DNA of 48,595 nt from Hyphomonadaceae bacterium (GCA_021731005.1 JAKFYF010000046.1:1-48595), one strand, 5' to 3'; counted from the stretch's first letter, positions 1 to 8,047 are shown. A program made the numbers and translations. The notes: generated by a model not told the origin, from the sequence alone.

Positions 1-203
1 AACAGGGGGAGGCGCTTTCGCTCGCTCAAATTCTTCCCTTGGCGCTCAGAGCTGTTCCGGGCGAAGTCCTGGAGGTCGAGATCGAACGCGAGCATGGGCG
101 GCTGGTCTATGAGATCGAGATTCTTGCGCGCAGCGGCCGAGTTCGCAAAGTGACGCTCGATGCGCGCACTGGCGCGCTCCTTGAAGTGGAAGACGAGCAC
201 TGA
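1..203 (+). CDS. PepSY-domain protein, C-terminal part (cut by window edge)
   Basis: Reading frame starting at base 3 gives about 66 residues that match, almost base for base, the C-terminal two thirds of the intact PepSY gene at 4195-4521, ending in a very acidic tail (VEDEH). The start and signal peptide lie outside the window. The stop codon overlaps the ATG of the response regulator (TGATG), so the two are translationally coupled. PepSY domains are small exported modules thought to bind or inhibit envelope partners; next to a two-component system it is probably an accessory or sensor-modulating protein. It is the first gene of the left copy of a tandem duplication. Partial, but the homology to the second copy leaves little doubt. 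Confidence 0.85.
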   Translation, partial: QGEALSLAQILPLALRAVPGEVLEVEIEREHGRLVYEIEILARSGRVRKVTLDARTGALLEVEDEH

Positions 204-862
204 TGCGGGTTCTGTTGGTTGAGGACGATGCCGACATCGCCGCCGATGTCGCCCTGGCGCTTCAGGGTGCGGGCTTTCTGGTTGAACAGGCCTCTGACGG
301 CGAAGCGGCATGGTTCTTGGGCGACACCGAGGATTTTGACGCCGTCATTCTTGACCTTGGGCTGCCCAAACTCGATGGACTGAGCGTACTCAGGAAGTGG
401 CGCGCGGCGGGCCGATCGTTCCCTGTCCTTATCCTTTCAGCGCGCGGCGCTTGGACCGAAAAGGTCGACGGCATTGAAGCCGGCGCCGACGATTATCTCG
501 GCAAGCCATTTGAACTGGGCGAGTTGACTGCGCGCGTGCGTGCGCTGGTGCGCCGCGCGGGCGGGCACGCAGCGCCCGTTCTGACGGTGGGCAGGCTAAC
601 CTTGGATACGCGGCGCATGAGCGTGGCGGTCGATGGCGCGCCGCAAAAGGTGTCGCCGCTGGAATACCGGATGCTCGATTATCTGGCGCACCAACAGGGC
701 CGCGTTGTCTCCGCTGGTGAATTGGCTGAACACTTGCACGGCGCCGATGGCGCCGCGGACGCCAACGCCATCGAAGCGTTGGTTGCGCGGCTGCGTCGAA
801 AGATTGGCGCCGATATCATCCAGACGCGTCGCGGTTTTGGTTATGCGTTGAGCGAGACATGA
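203..862 (+). CDS. OmpR/PhoP-type response regulator, copy 1
   Basis: 219 residues. The N-terminal receiver domain has the acidic pocket (VEDDAD), the phospho-acceptor Asp51 (VILDLGLPKLDG), the Thr/Ser position in LILSARG and the Lys in GKPF. The C-terminal winged helix (about 125-219) is of OmpR/PhoB type and ends in TRRGFGYAL. By family knowledge it is phosphorylated by the kinase encoded just downstream and binds direct repeats in promoters. Its ATG overlaps the PepSY stop and its own stop overlaps the kinase start (ATGA), so the three genes form one tight operon. It differs from copy 2 (4521-5180) at about 11 of 219 residues by manual comparison. Confidence 0.95.
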   Translation: MRVLLVEDDADIAADVALALQGAGFLVEQASDGEAAWFLGDTEDFDAVILDLGLPKLDGLSVLRKWRAAGRSFPVLILSARGAWTEKVDGIEAGADDYLGKPFELGELTARVRALVRRAGGHAAPVLTVGRLTLDTRRMSVAVDGAPQKVSPLEYRMLDYLAHQQGRVVSAGELAEHLHGADGAADANAIEALVARLRRKIGADIIQTRRGFGYALSET

Positions 863-2181
863 TCGCGCGTTCGCTGCGCTGGCGTTTGCTTGCGGGCGCT
901 GGCGCCGCAATTTTTGCCGCTCTGGCGCTCGCCTGGCTCGCGATGGGCTATTTGTTTGAGGCGCATGTTGAGCGCGGTGTCGAAGCCAATCTGATTCAGC
1001 ACGGGCGGGACATTGTAGCCGGGCTCACGCGCGGAGCGGACGGCCAGCTCGCGCTAGAGCCCGAACCATTTGATCCGCGCTTTGAACGACCATCCAGCGG
1101 GCTTTACTGGCAAGTCAGCGAAGACGCCGTCGCGCTCCGTTCCCGCTCCTTGTGGGACGAGACGATGGCGCCCAATGAGAGCGTCAGCGCCAATGCTTGG
1201 ACAACAGGCGACGTGGCCGGGCCGTTTGGCCAGAAGCTCGTGTTTGTCGCACGGGAGGTTTCACTCGGCGCAGACGGCGCGCCCATTCTTGTGATGCTGG
1301 GCGCAGATCATGAGGCGGTCACCGCGGCGCGCGGCGACTTTTCGCGCGATCTTGGACTCTTCCTTCTGCTGTTGTGGGCGGTGTTGGCGGGCGCGGCCTG
1401 GGCGCAGGTGCAACTTGGGCTGAGGCCGCTTAGCGATGTACGCGCGGCGCTCGGCGAGATGCAGGGTCATGCGGGCGCCCGCCTGCAGGAAGAGGACTAT
1501 CCAACCGAGGTCGCGCCGCTCGCGCAGGCAATCAATGCGCTCGCCGACGCGCGTCAGCGCGATACTGAACTCGCGCGCCGCCGCGCGAGTGACCTCGCGC
1601 ATTCTCTCAAGACGCCGCTGGCCGCGCTTGCGGCGCAGACAAGGCGCGCGCGCGAGGCGGGCGCAACGGACGCCGCCGATGGTCTTGACCGCGCCGTAGA
1701 AGCGGCGCGCGGCGCGGTCGAGCGGGAGCTCACACGCACCCGAATCGCCGCCGAGCACGACGCCGAGTGCAAAGCCGCGGGCCCAATCATCGATCGGCTG
1801 ATCGCGGTTGTTGAGCGCACAGAAGCGGGACAGAGACTGACTTTCGAGAATGCTATGGGCGACACAATCCTTCCGCTTGGCGAGGTCGCGCTTATGGAAC
1901 TCGCCGGCCCGTTGATGGAGAATGCAGCCCGCTATGCGCGCTTGCTCGTGCGCATCAGCGGAGATCGCACGCGCTTTTGCGTCGAGGATGACGGGCCCGG
2001 TCTAAGTGACGCCGAGATCGCTGAAGCGCTTGGTCGCGGCAAGCGATTGGACGAGGCGGCGCAGGGTGACGGTCTCGGCCTCGCCATCGCGCGCGACGTC
2101 GCGGAGGTGAGTGGCGGCGTCCTCACACTGGACCGGTCGCCCTTGGGCGGTCTGCGCGCTCAGGTGCAATGGAGGGACTGA
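859..2181 (+). CDS. PhoQ-like sensor histidine kinase, copy 1
   Basis: 440 residues. There is an N-terminal membrane helix (about 9-30), a periplasmic sensor segment of about 130 residues, a second helix (about 160-182), then the kinase core. The phospho-acceptor is His248 in SDLAHSLKTPLAAL; this HSLKTPL form of the H-box is typical of PhoQ-type kinases. N box NAARYA, G1 box EDDGPGLSD and G2 box GDGLGLAIARD of the HATPase are all intact. It starts 4 bases inside the regulator gene. About 33 of 440 residues differ from copy 2, and many of the changes lie in the periplasmic and linker parts, which could mean divergence in ligand sensing while the output stays alike. Confidence 0.95.
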   Translation: MIARSLRWRLLAGAGAAIFAALALAWLAMGYLFEAHVERGVEANLIQHGRDIVAGLTRGADGQLALEPEPFDPRFERPSSGLYWQVSEDAVALRSRSLWDETMAPNESVSANAWTTGDVAGPFGQKLVFVAREVSLGADGAPILVMLGADHEAVTAARGDFSRDLGLFLLLLWAVLAGAAWAQVQLGLRPLSDVRAALGEMQGHAGARLQEEDYPTEVAPLAQAINALADARQRDTELARRRASDLAHSLKTPLAALAAQTRRAREAGATDAADGLDRAVEAARGAVERELTRTRIAAEHDAECKAAGPIIDRLIAVVERTEAGQRLTFENAMGDTILPLGEVALMELAGPLMENAARYARLLVRISGDRTRFCVEDDGPGLSDAEIAEALGRGKRLDEAAQGDGLGLAIARDVAEVSGGVLTLDRSPLGGLRAQVQWRD

Positions 2182-2227
2182 CTGGTTGCGGCGAGATCGC
2201 GTCGTTGCCGTTTGCGCTAAGTCGCTG

Positions 2228-2286
2228 ACCGTCGTTGAGAGAGTAGGCCGGTCGCGAAAATTGACGTGATGACCTAGGTTGGCCCG
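2228..2286 (+). repeat. Interspersed intergenic repeat, copy 1 (diverged)
   Basis: After the kinase stop, the segment with GCGAAAATT and, further on, CCTAGGTTGGCCC aligns with the downstream half of the dispersed repeat seen better at 41254-41372 and 45235-45345. It occupies the convergent gap between the kinase and the leftward cytochrome b561 gene. Assignment is by eye and this copy is one of the weaker ones. Confidence 0.4.
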
Positions 2287-2295
2287 AAACGGACA

Positions 2296-3024
2296 CTAGT
2301 GATCTCCGCTTTCGAAATGCCGTTCATCGATTTCTGAACCAACCCGAACGTTCGCCGACGGTTGTGTCAGTAGTGCGAAACTGATGGCGATGCCGGCTGC
2401 CAGCGCCACGATGAGCGCAATCATGCTAGCGCGTTTGGCGTCCACGCCAGGCTCATCGGCGCGGCGGCGCTTCGATCCGGTGATCATGGCGGGCACAAGC
2501 GCATCTTTGGCCTTTAAGGATTCCACCAAGACCCCAAGCACGTGGATGATGGCCAGTCCCTGCAGCACGCGGAACAGCACTTCGTGCGCGTTGGAGAGTT
2601 CGATGCCCCAGAGGCCGGCGAAGGGCCCAGCATTACCCTCGTCGCCGCTGAACAAGCCTGTGACGACGACGCCCGCGACAATGGCGAGCAACAGAAACAC
2701 CGCAACGCCGCCGAGCGGGTTGTGCCCGAGGTAGCGTTTGGGCTGGCGCGAGAAGAGATCGCGCATGTGTGCGATGATGGCTGAAGGGCCAGCGGCGAAA
2801 TCGTCAAAGCGCGCGCGTTCGCCGCCGGCAAAGCCCCAGATTAGGCGAAAGACGATTAGGCCCGCGATCGCTTCGCCGGCATAGCGATGTACCAGGGCCG
2901 CGGCGCCTTCCTCTTCGCCGGTAAACCAGGCGACGAGGACGAGCGCGAGCAGGCTCCAGTGAAACAAGCGTGTCGGCAGGTCCCACACCTGAACCCGGCG
3001 CTCGGCGGTTTCGGAAGCAGTCAT
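2296..3024 (-). CDS. Cytochrome b561 family membrane protein
   Basis: 242 residues, starting at ATG 3024. It shows the cytochrome b561/Ni-Fe-hydrogenase-type b subunit pattern: an early VWDLPTRLFHWSL segment with a haem-ligand His, further His in LVHRYAG, NAHEVLF and AIIHVLG, and four hydrophobic helices. A fifth C-terminal helix (about 200-220) and a His/Asp-rich tail follow. The family binds haem b and passes electrons between the quinone pool and periplasmic acceptors. It is the last gene of a leftward operon of three, with 9 bases to the barrel-like gene upstream. Placed between two copies of a PepSY/two-component unit, it is a good candidate target of that system. Confidence 0.88.
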   Translation of the reverse strand: MTASETAERRVQVWDLPTRLFHWSLLALVLVAWFTGEEEGAAALVHRYAGEAIAGLIVFRLIWGFAGGERARFDDFAAGPSAIIAHMRDLFSRQPKRYLGHNPLGGVAVFLLLAIVAGVVVTGLFSGDEGNAGPFAGLWGIELSNAHEVLFRVLQGLAIIHVLGVLVESLKAKDALVPAMITGSKRRRADEPGVDAKRASMIALIVALAAGIAISFALLTQPSANVRVGSEIDERHFESGDH

Positions 3025-3033
3025 GATCAGCCC

Positions 3034-3720
3034 TTAATGTTCAAGTTCGAGAGCGATGCGGAGTTGGCTATCGGCGCCGGCCTCATCGAAGCCAGCGAGA
3101 TAGCCGAGCGCGATGCTGGCGCCGCCGAAGAGCGCACTGGCGCGCGGCCCCCAATAGTGCGCCTGCGCTTCTGGTTCGCCGAAGCCTTCAAAGCCGAAGG
3201 CCCAGCGCTCTGATGTGCGCCACATGGCGCGCGCTGCGTAGGCGTGCTCCCATTCATCGGAAACCCCGCCAATGGGCCGCTCGGCGATCAAATTGAAGCG
3301 CAGCGTCAGCGGGCCTTGCTGGCGTTCTGCGAGCAGTTTGAGCTCGAGCGCATCGTCGCGTCCGTTCTGGCCGAACGAGTATTCGACATAGCCGCCGAAG
3401 TGCACGGGCCAGGTACGGGTGGCGGTGAAGTCGAACACGTTCTCAATCGCGACCGCGGTGAGCTCCGTCGAAGCGCCAGGCGCATCGGCGGCTTTGAGCA
3501 CCAGTGCTGGACGCCACCAATCGGTGAAGGCGTAGCCTGCTTCGGCGCGATGGCGTTGCGCGCCGCCCAGACCGCCGCCATCAAAATAGGCCGCCCGATA
3601 CTCAAGCTCGCTTTCGCCGCGGTGAACAGTCGGACCATAAACATTCGAGGTCCCACCGGGTTCGGCGTGCGCCGAGCCCGATGCCGCCAGCGCCGCAAGC
3701 GCAAACAGTTTTGCTTTCAT
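3034..3720 (-). CDS. Secreted beta-barrel-like hypothetical protein
   Basis: 228 residues with a clear signal peptide (LFALAALAASGSAHA, cleavage about residue 19). The mature part is made of alternating short strands rich in Tyr, Trp, Phe and Gly (YRAAYFDGGGLGGAQRHRAEAG is one such stretch in part), and it ends in LRIALELEH, consistent with an outer-membrane barrel or barrel-like protein. No specific family recognised. It sits between a PepSY gene and the cytochrome b561 gene in a leftward operon, so it is probably an envelope partner of the electron-transfer protein. Function unknown. Confidence 0.7.
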   Translation of the reverse strand: MKAKLFALAALAASGSAHAEPGGTSNVYGPTVHRGESELEYRAAYFDGGGLGGAQRHRAEAGYAFTDWWRPALVLKAADAPGASTELTAVAIENVFDFTATRTWPVHFGGYVEYSFGQNGRDDALELKLLAERQQGPLTLRFNLIAERPIGGVSDEWEHAYAARAMWRTSERWAFGFEGFGEPEAQAHYWGPRASALFGGASIALGYLAGFDEAGADSQLRIALELEH

Positions 3721-3744
3721 CGTCTCCTCCCCCGCGCACGCTGC

Positions 3745-4065
3745 TTAGTGATCCCCACCCCGGCGATGATGATCGTCGGAACGGTCGGAGCGACCGCAAT
3801 CATCATCGCGTTCGCGGTGCAGGACTGCGCCAGTGCGTGGATCGAGATGCATCTCAATGCACTGACCAGCGCGCTCATAGCCCTTCACTTCCACCGAATT
3901 GGGATAGCGCTCGATTTCGATGACGCGGAAGCCATCGGCGGTGAGCCTCTCTTCGATCGCACTCAGTGAAAGCAACGATCCGCTGGTGGGCTGTGCTTGT
4001 GCTGCGGCGATCGAAGGCGCGGCCAGAAAAAGGCACGCAGCAGCGGCGATATGGCGAACGGTCAT
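3745..4065 (-). CDS. PepSY-domain exported protein with metal-binding-like tail
   Basis: 106 residues from ATG 4065, chosen over the longer ORF start because an AGAGGGA ribosome site stands upstream and a signal peptide (IAAAACLFLAAPSIAAAQA) begins right after it. The body has the PepSY pattern of two short strands ending in HLDPRTGAVLHRERDD. The C terminus is a run of Asp, His and Arg (SDDHHRRGGDH) that could bind divalent metal. It is the first gene of the leftward operon with the barrel-like protein and cytochrome b561, divergent from the second PepSY gene at 4195. Confidence 0.75.
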   Translation of the reverse strand: MTVRHIAAAACLFLAAPSIAAAQAQPTSGSLLSLSAIEERLTADGFRVIEIERYPNSVEVKGYERAGQCIEMHLDPRTGAVLHRERDDDCGRSDRSDDHHRRGGDH

Positions 4066-4130
4066 GATAAGGTCCCTCTTGGATGACGCCATGGGGGCGT
4101 CGGCTCGTCCCCGTCATGCGAAATGCTCAC

Positions 4131-4148
4131 TGACAGGCCCGTGACAGG
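4131..4148 (+). promoter_or_regulatory. Direct repeat TGACAGG x2 with 11-bp period, probable response-regulator site
   Basis: TGACAGG occurs at 4131-4137 and again at 4142-4148, exactly 11 bases apart, in the spacer between the divergent PepSY genes (starts at 4065 and 4195). OmpR/PhoB-family regulators bind as dimers to direct repeats spaced about one helical turn (10-11 bp). The position fits autoregulation of the PepSY-regulator-kinase operon and control of the cytochrome operon. Function is inferred. Confidence 0.5.
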
Positions 4149-4194
4149 CGCCGTCAGCATTGCGTCAGGTTCGGGAGGGCAGGATGGAAGGTCT

Positions 4195-4521
4195 ATGGGT
4201 CTCAATCGCCGCCTTCTCATTGTGGCTGCCTTTGCTGCCGCGTTGGTCCCGCCCGGGGCCGATGCGAAGCGTGGGCGCGGGCGTGGCGGGGACCATGACG
4301 AAGCGCGCGAAGCCTATGAACAGGGGGAGGCGCTTTCGCTCGCTCAAATTCTTCCCTTGGCGCTCAGAGCTGTTCCGGGCGAAGTCCTGGAGGTCGAGAT
4401 CGAACGCGAGCATGGGCGGCTGGTCTATGAGATCGAGATTCTTGCTCGTAGCGGCCGAGTTCGCAAAGTCACGCTCGATGCGCGCACTGGCGCGCTCCTT
4501 GATGTAGAAGACGAGCACTGA
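4195..4521 (+). CDS. PepSY-domain exported protein (intact copy)
   Basis: 108 residues from ATG 4195, preceded by GGAAGG at good spacing; the upstream ORF extension lacks support. Signal peptide RRLLIVAAFAAALVPPGADA is followed by a short basic stretch (KRGRGRGGDHDEAR) and one PepSY module that ends DARTGALLDVEDEH. It overlaps the following response regulator by one base (TGATG). It is the intact version of the fragment at 1-203. As an exported small domain co-transcribed with a sensor kinase, it may modulate the kinase's periplasmic domain; this is inference. Confidence 0.85.
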   Translation: MGLNRRLLIVAAFAAALVPPGADAKRGRGRGGDHDEAREAYEQGEALSLAQILPLALRAVPGEVLEVEIEREHGRLVYEIEILARSGRVRKVTLDARTGALLDVEDEH

Positions 4522-5180
4522 TGCGGATCTTGTTGGTTGAGGACGATGCTGACATCGCCGCCGATGTCGTCCTGGCGCTTCAGGACGCGGGCTTTCTGGT
4601 CGAGCAGGCCTCTGACGGCGAAGCGGCATGGTTCTTGGGCGACACCGAGGACTTTGACGCCGTCATTCTGGACCTTGGGTTGCCCAAGCTCGATGGGCTG
4701 AGCGTGCTCAAGAAGTGGCGCGCGGCTCACCGATCTTTTCCAGTGCTCATCCTGTCGGCGCGCGGCGCCTGGACCGAAAAGGTCGATGGCATCGAAGCCG
4801 GCGCCGACGACTATCTCGGCAAGCCATTTGAACTGGGCGAGTTGACTGCGCGCGTGCGCGCGCTGGTGCGCCGCGCAGGCGGGCACGTGGCGGCCGTGCT
4901 GACGGTAGGCAAGCTCACCTTGGACACGCGGCGCATGAGCGTGGCGGTCAGTGGCGCGCTACAAAAGGTGTCGCCACTTGAATACCGGATGCTCGATTAT
5001 CTGGCGCACCAAAAGGGCCGCGTTGTCTCCGCCGGTGAATTGGCTGAACACTTGCACGGCGCCGATGGCGCCGCGGACGCCAACGCCATCGAGGCTTTGG
5101 TTGCGCGCCTGCGCCGAAAGATTGGCGCTGATATCATTCAGACGCGCCGCGGTTTTGGCTATGCGTTGAGCGAGACATGA
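4521..5180 (+). CDS. OmpR/PhoP-type response regulator, copy 2
   Basis: 219 residues, same architecture as copy 1: receiver with Asp51 and an OmpR-type winged helix. Substitutions against copy 1 are scattered (for example A17V, G22D, and GGHAAP to GGHVAA in the linker), and the DNA-recognition helix region (NAIEALVARLRRKIG) is identical. The two regulators therefore probably bind the same sites and could cross-talk. It overlaps the kinase start by 4 bases (ATGA). Confidence 0.95.
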   Translation: MRILLVEDDADIAADVVLALQDAGFLVEQASDGEAAWFLGDTEDFDAVILDLGLPKLDGLSVLKKWRAAHRSFPVLILSARGAWTEKVDGIEAGADDYLGKPFELGELTARVRALVRRAGGHVAAVLTVGKLTLDTRRMSVAVSGALQKVSPLEYRMLDYLAHQKGRVVSAGELAEHLHGADGAADANAIEALVARLRRKIGADIIQTRRGFGYALSET

Positions 5181-6499
5181 TCGCGCGTTCGCTGCGCTGG
5201 CGTCTGCTTGCGGGCGCTGGCGCCGCAATTTTCGCCGCTCTGGCGCTCGCCTGGCTTGCGATGGGCTATCTGTTCGAAGCGCATGTCGAACGCGGCCTCG
5301 AAGCCAATCTGATTCAACATGGGCGGGACATTGTATCCGGGCTCACCCGCGGAGCGGACGGCCAGCTTGCGCTAGAGCTCGAGCCATTCGATCCGCGCTT
5401 TGATCGACCGTCCAGCGGGCTTTACTGGCAAGTCAGCGAAGGCGCCGCCGCGCTCCGTTCCCGCTCTTTGTGGGACGAGGCGATGGCGCCCAATGAGAGC
5501 GTCAGCGTCAATGTTTGGACAACAGGCGATGTTGGCGGGCCGTTTGGCCAGAAGCTCGTGTTCGTTGCACGGGAGGTCTCGTTGGGCGAGGGCGGGGCGC
5601 CTATACTTGTGATGCTGGGCGCAGATCACGCGGCGGTCACCGCGGCGCGCGGCGACTTTTCGCGCGATCTTGGACTCTTCCTTGTGCTGTTGTGGGCGGT
5701 GTTGGCGGGCGCGGCCTGGGCGCAGGTGCAACTTGGGTTGAGGCCGCTTGGAGATGTACGCTCGGCGCTTGGCGACATGCAGGGTCATGCGGGCGCCCGC
5801 CTGCATGAAGCGGACTATCCAACCGAAGTCGCGCCACTCGCGCAGGCAATCAATGCACTCGCCGATGCCCGTCAGCGCGATACCGAACAAGCGCGCCGCC
5901 GCGCGAGTGATCTCGCGCATTCTCTCAAGACGCCGCTGGCCGCGCTTGCTGCGCAGACGAGGCGCGCGCGCGAAGCGGGCGCGACTGACGCTGCCGATGG
6001 TCTTGATCGCGCCATCGAAGCGGCACGCGGCGCGGTCGAGCGGGAGCTCACCCGCACGCGTATCGCTGCGGAGCACGATGCAGAGCACAAGTCCGCAGGG
6101 CCGATCATCGATCGGCTGATCGCGGTTGTTGAACGCACGGAAGCGGGACAGAGACTGAGTTTTGTGAATGCTCTGGGCGGGACAATTCTTCCGCTTGGGG
6201 AGGTGGCGCTCATGGAGCTCGCCGGCCCGTTGCTGGAGAATGCAGCCCGCTATGCGCGCTTGCTCGTGCGCATCAGCGGAGATCGCACGCGCTTTTGTGT
6301 CGAGGATGACGGGCCCGGTCTAAGTGACGCCGAGATCGCCCAAGCGCTTGGTCGCGGCAAGCGATTGGACGAGTCAGCGCAGGGTGACGGTCTCGGCCTC
6401 GCCATCGCGCGCGACGTCGCGGAGGTGAGTGGCGGTGTGCTCACGCTGGACCGGTCGCCCTTGGGCGGTCTGCGCGCTCAGTTGCAATGGAGGGAGTGA
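5177..6499 (+). CDS. PhoQ-like sensor histidine kinase, copy 2
   Basis: 440 residues, collinear with copy 1 with no indels: two membrane helices, periplasmic domain, AHSLKTPLAAL H-box, and N, G1 and G2 boxes (NAARYA, DDGPGLSD, GDGLGLAIARD). About 33 residues differ from copy 1. Both copies keep all catalytic residues, so neither looks like a pseudogene. It ends within 60 bases of a repeat copy and of a truncated methyltransferase-like fragment, which probably marks the right junction of the duplicated block. Confidence 0.95.
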   Translation: MIARSLRWRLLAGAGAAIFAALALAWLAMGYLFEAHVERGLEANLIQHGRDIVSGLTRGADGQLALELEPFDPRFDRPSSGLYWQVSEGAAALRSRSLWDEAMAPNESVSVNVWTTGDVGGPFGQKLVFVAREVSLGEGGAPILVMLGADHAAVTAARGDFSRDLGLFLVLLWAVLAGAAWAQVQLGLRPLGDVRSALGDMQGHAGARLHEADYPTEVAPLAQAINALADARQRDTEQARRRASDLAHSLKTPLAALAAQTRRAREAGATDAADGLDRAIEAARGAVERELTRTRIAAEHDAEHKSAGPIIDRLIAVVERTEAGQRLSFVNALGGTILPLGEVALMELAGPLLENAARYARLLVRISGDRTRFCVEDDGPGLSDAEIAQALGRGKRLDESAQGDGLGLAIARDVAEVSGGVLTLDRSPLGGLRAQLQWRE

Positions 6500-6523
6500 C
6501 TGGTTGCAGCGATGGTGAGCCGA

Positions 6524-6706
6524 TCAAGCGAGAAGGGTACCAACGGTATGATTGCATCGACCGAGCCGCTCAGCGAAATTCGCGCTACGCCCTAGGCTGG
6601 CCCACTCCTGACCGCAGCCCACGTCCAGCAGCGTGGCGGGGGAGAGGGCGCGCACCTGATCCCGAAATACGCGCCGCGCGCCTTCTTCAAACGAAGTGTC
6701 CGGCAT
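6524..6706 (-). pseudogene. Truncated class I methyltransferase-like fragment
   Basis: The leftward reading frame begins at ATG 6706, three bases after the SRPBCC gene stop, and its first 33 residues include the SAM-binding motif I-like string LLDVGCGQ, as expected at the N terminus of a Rossmann methyltransferase. After that the frame runs into the dispersed repeat and stops (60 residues in all, against 200 or more in the family). I infer that a downstream gene of the MarR-SRPBCC operon was cut off by the duplication or repeat. Weak because only one motif is left. Confidence 0.4.
6554..6608 (+). repeat. Interspersed intergenic repeat, copy 2 (partial)
   Basis: Contains GAAATTCGCGCTACGCCC followed by GGCTGGCCCACTCC, which matches the downstream half of the copy at 45235-45345 nearly exactly. 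It lies between the copy-2 kinase and the truncated methyltransferase-like fragment. Confidence 0.5.
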
Positions 6707-6709
6707 GAG

Positions 6710-7222
6710 CTAGGTGCCTCGCTCGACGATTTCCGTCGCGCCGAGATTTTCGACGTAACTCTTCATGCTTGAGGTGTAGCCAAACACGAAGTGCGCGAAG
6801 AAGCGATAGATGGGATCGCGCACCTCGCCGTCTTCCTGAATGCGAACGCGCGTACCCGCGCCTTCGGGCGCCAGTGTGATCGTCCAGCGGCCGCCGAACG
6901 GCAGGCTGGGGTCGGTCATCGTGGTGACGAACTGGCCGTCCCGCACTGGCTCTGTCAGCCGGTAGGCGATGCGATCTTCTCCCGCCACTTCAACGTATGT
7001 GATAGCGTCTGCGTCTTCGGCGACGCCTTGCACAACGACGCCGCGCCGCCACGCCGAATAGGCGCGTACATCGCGAATGATTGCGGCGACCTCGACGGGC
7101 GACTTCATCACCACACCCTCAATGCGCGCCATGTGCGTGCGCGGCAGCATTGCGCCCGTACCGTAAATCGCCGCGCCCAGCGTCACGATGCCGCCAAACA
7201 CTATCAGAACCCACTTCAACAA
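6710..7222 (-). CDS. SRPBCC (START/polyketide-cyclase fold) membrane-anchored protein
   Basis: 170 residues. An N-terminal membrane helix (WVLIVFGGIVTLGAAIYGTG) is followed by a lipid/polyketide-cyclase type domain: a first strand and helix with VMKSPVEVAAIIRDV, central strands, and the hallmark FGGRWTITLAPEGAGTRVRIQEDG before a final long helix. Members bind hydrophobic ligands in a deep cavity; the substrate cannot be told. The reported start is TTG. It follows the MarR gene by 4 bases and is surely co-transcribed, so the regulator probably controls it. Confidence 0.8.
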   Translation of the reverse strand: MLKWVLIVFGGIVTLGAAIYGTGAMLPRTHMARIEGVVMKSPVEVAAIIRDVRAYSAWRRGVVVQGVAEDADAITYVEVAGEDRIAYRLTEPVRDGQFVTTMTDPSLPFGGRWTITLAPEGAGTRVRIQEDGEVRDPIYRFFAHFVFGYTSSMKSYVENLGATEIVERGT

Positions 7223-7226
7223 CGCC

Positions 7227-7676
7227 TTACCCCCCTTTGCTCGCGGCCTGTGCCGCGTCCGCCAACAGCTCCAGACCGCGGACGACGGCGGCGCGCTCGG
7301 GCGCGCTCAGCCGCGCGAGCGCTGCTTTCACCTTCGAAGATTCCAACACCGACGTTTGTGACAAGGCGGCGCGCCCCGCATCGGCCAAGCGAACGACCTT
7401 GGCGCGCGCATCCTTGGCTTCCGGCGCCATGGTGATGAACCCCATTGCGGTCAGCCGCTTCAAGGCCGCAGACATGGTCGATGGCGTCACCTTCAAATGC
7501 GCTGCCAACGCTTGCGGCCGCACGCCCGCATTGGGCACATGCGCCAAGATGGTTTGGTCACGCGCGCTGATTGTCGGCCCTTGCCCTCGTCGGGCGCGAT
7601 GATCGACGTGGCACGCGATATAGATGCGCGGATAGTGACGCTGTATGTCGCGCGCCATTTGCTCAATATTCGCCAT
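7227..7676 (-). CDS. MarR-family transcriptional regulator
   Basis: 149 residues if ATG 7676 (MANIEQMARDIQ) is used; an in-frame upstream ATG would add 12. The central winged helix is typical of MarR: RDQTILAHV, helix-turn-helix around RPQALAAHLKVTPSTMSAALKRL, then the wing GFITMAPEAKDARAKVVRLADAGRAAL. MarR proteins are dimeric repressors released by small phenolic or lipophilic ligands. An N-terminal segment with Cys and His (YIACHVDHRARRGQ) is less usual. First gene of the leftward operon with the SRPBCC protein. Confidence 0.88.
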   Translation of the reverse strand: MANIEQMARDIQRHYPRIYIACHVDHRARRGQGPTISARDQTILAHVPNAGVRPQALAAHLKVTPSTMSAALKRLTAMGFITMAPEAKDARAKVVRLADAGRAALSQTSVLESSKVKAALARLSAPERAAVVRGLELLADAAQAASKGG

Positions 7677-7712
7677 GGCCAAATACTGCGCGCAAATCGA
7701 ATAGTTCGTCAA

Positions 7713-8047
7713 AACGAAGCGTCGTCCTAAACGAGAACAGTTGAACTGGCCGCCCCGCCGTCACGGCGCTCCACGCCGATCCTTTGCGCACGATCACTCG
7801 CCCTAGCCGGGAGGGGTCGAGTGTCGTATCGCAGGCGACTTCGTTGTAACGTGCCTGTCGAAGCAGTCGTCGTTCACTACCTGAGTTGGGGCCCAGGATG
7901 AGCGGTTTCGGCGAGATCGCGCCGAATGAACGGCAAGGGCTCGAGAGGAAGATGTTGGGTTGATCGGACTGATCAACCTTGGCGCGTTTGCGTGTGGCCG
8001 CCCACTTCGCAATAAGCGCTGCGTTCACAAACATTATGGAGCGAGTG
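7713..8047. other. Gene-free stretch
   Basis: About 335 bases between the MarR gene and the small SANT-like gene. All ORFs called here are short, on either strand, and show no recognisable motif. I see no hairpin or repeat that stands out. Confidence 0.5.

Larger units (their letters stand above)
1..6499 (+). repeat. Tandem duplication of PepSY-regulator-kinase unit (left 1-2181, right 4319-6499)
   Basis: Bases 1-2181 and 4319-6499 align end to end without visible indels and at high identity, including the gene overlaps. Similarity breaks shortly after the kinase stop. The 2.1 kb between the copies holds the leftward cytochrome operon. Because the left copy is cut by the window edge it is unknown whether the duplicated unit also includes a second cytochrome operon further left. 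Confidence 0.9.
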
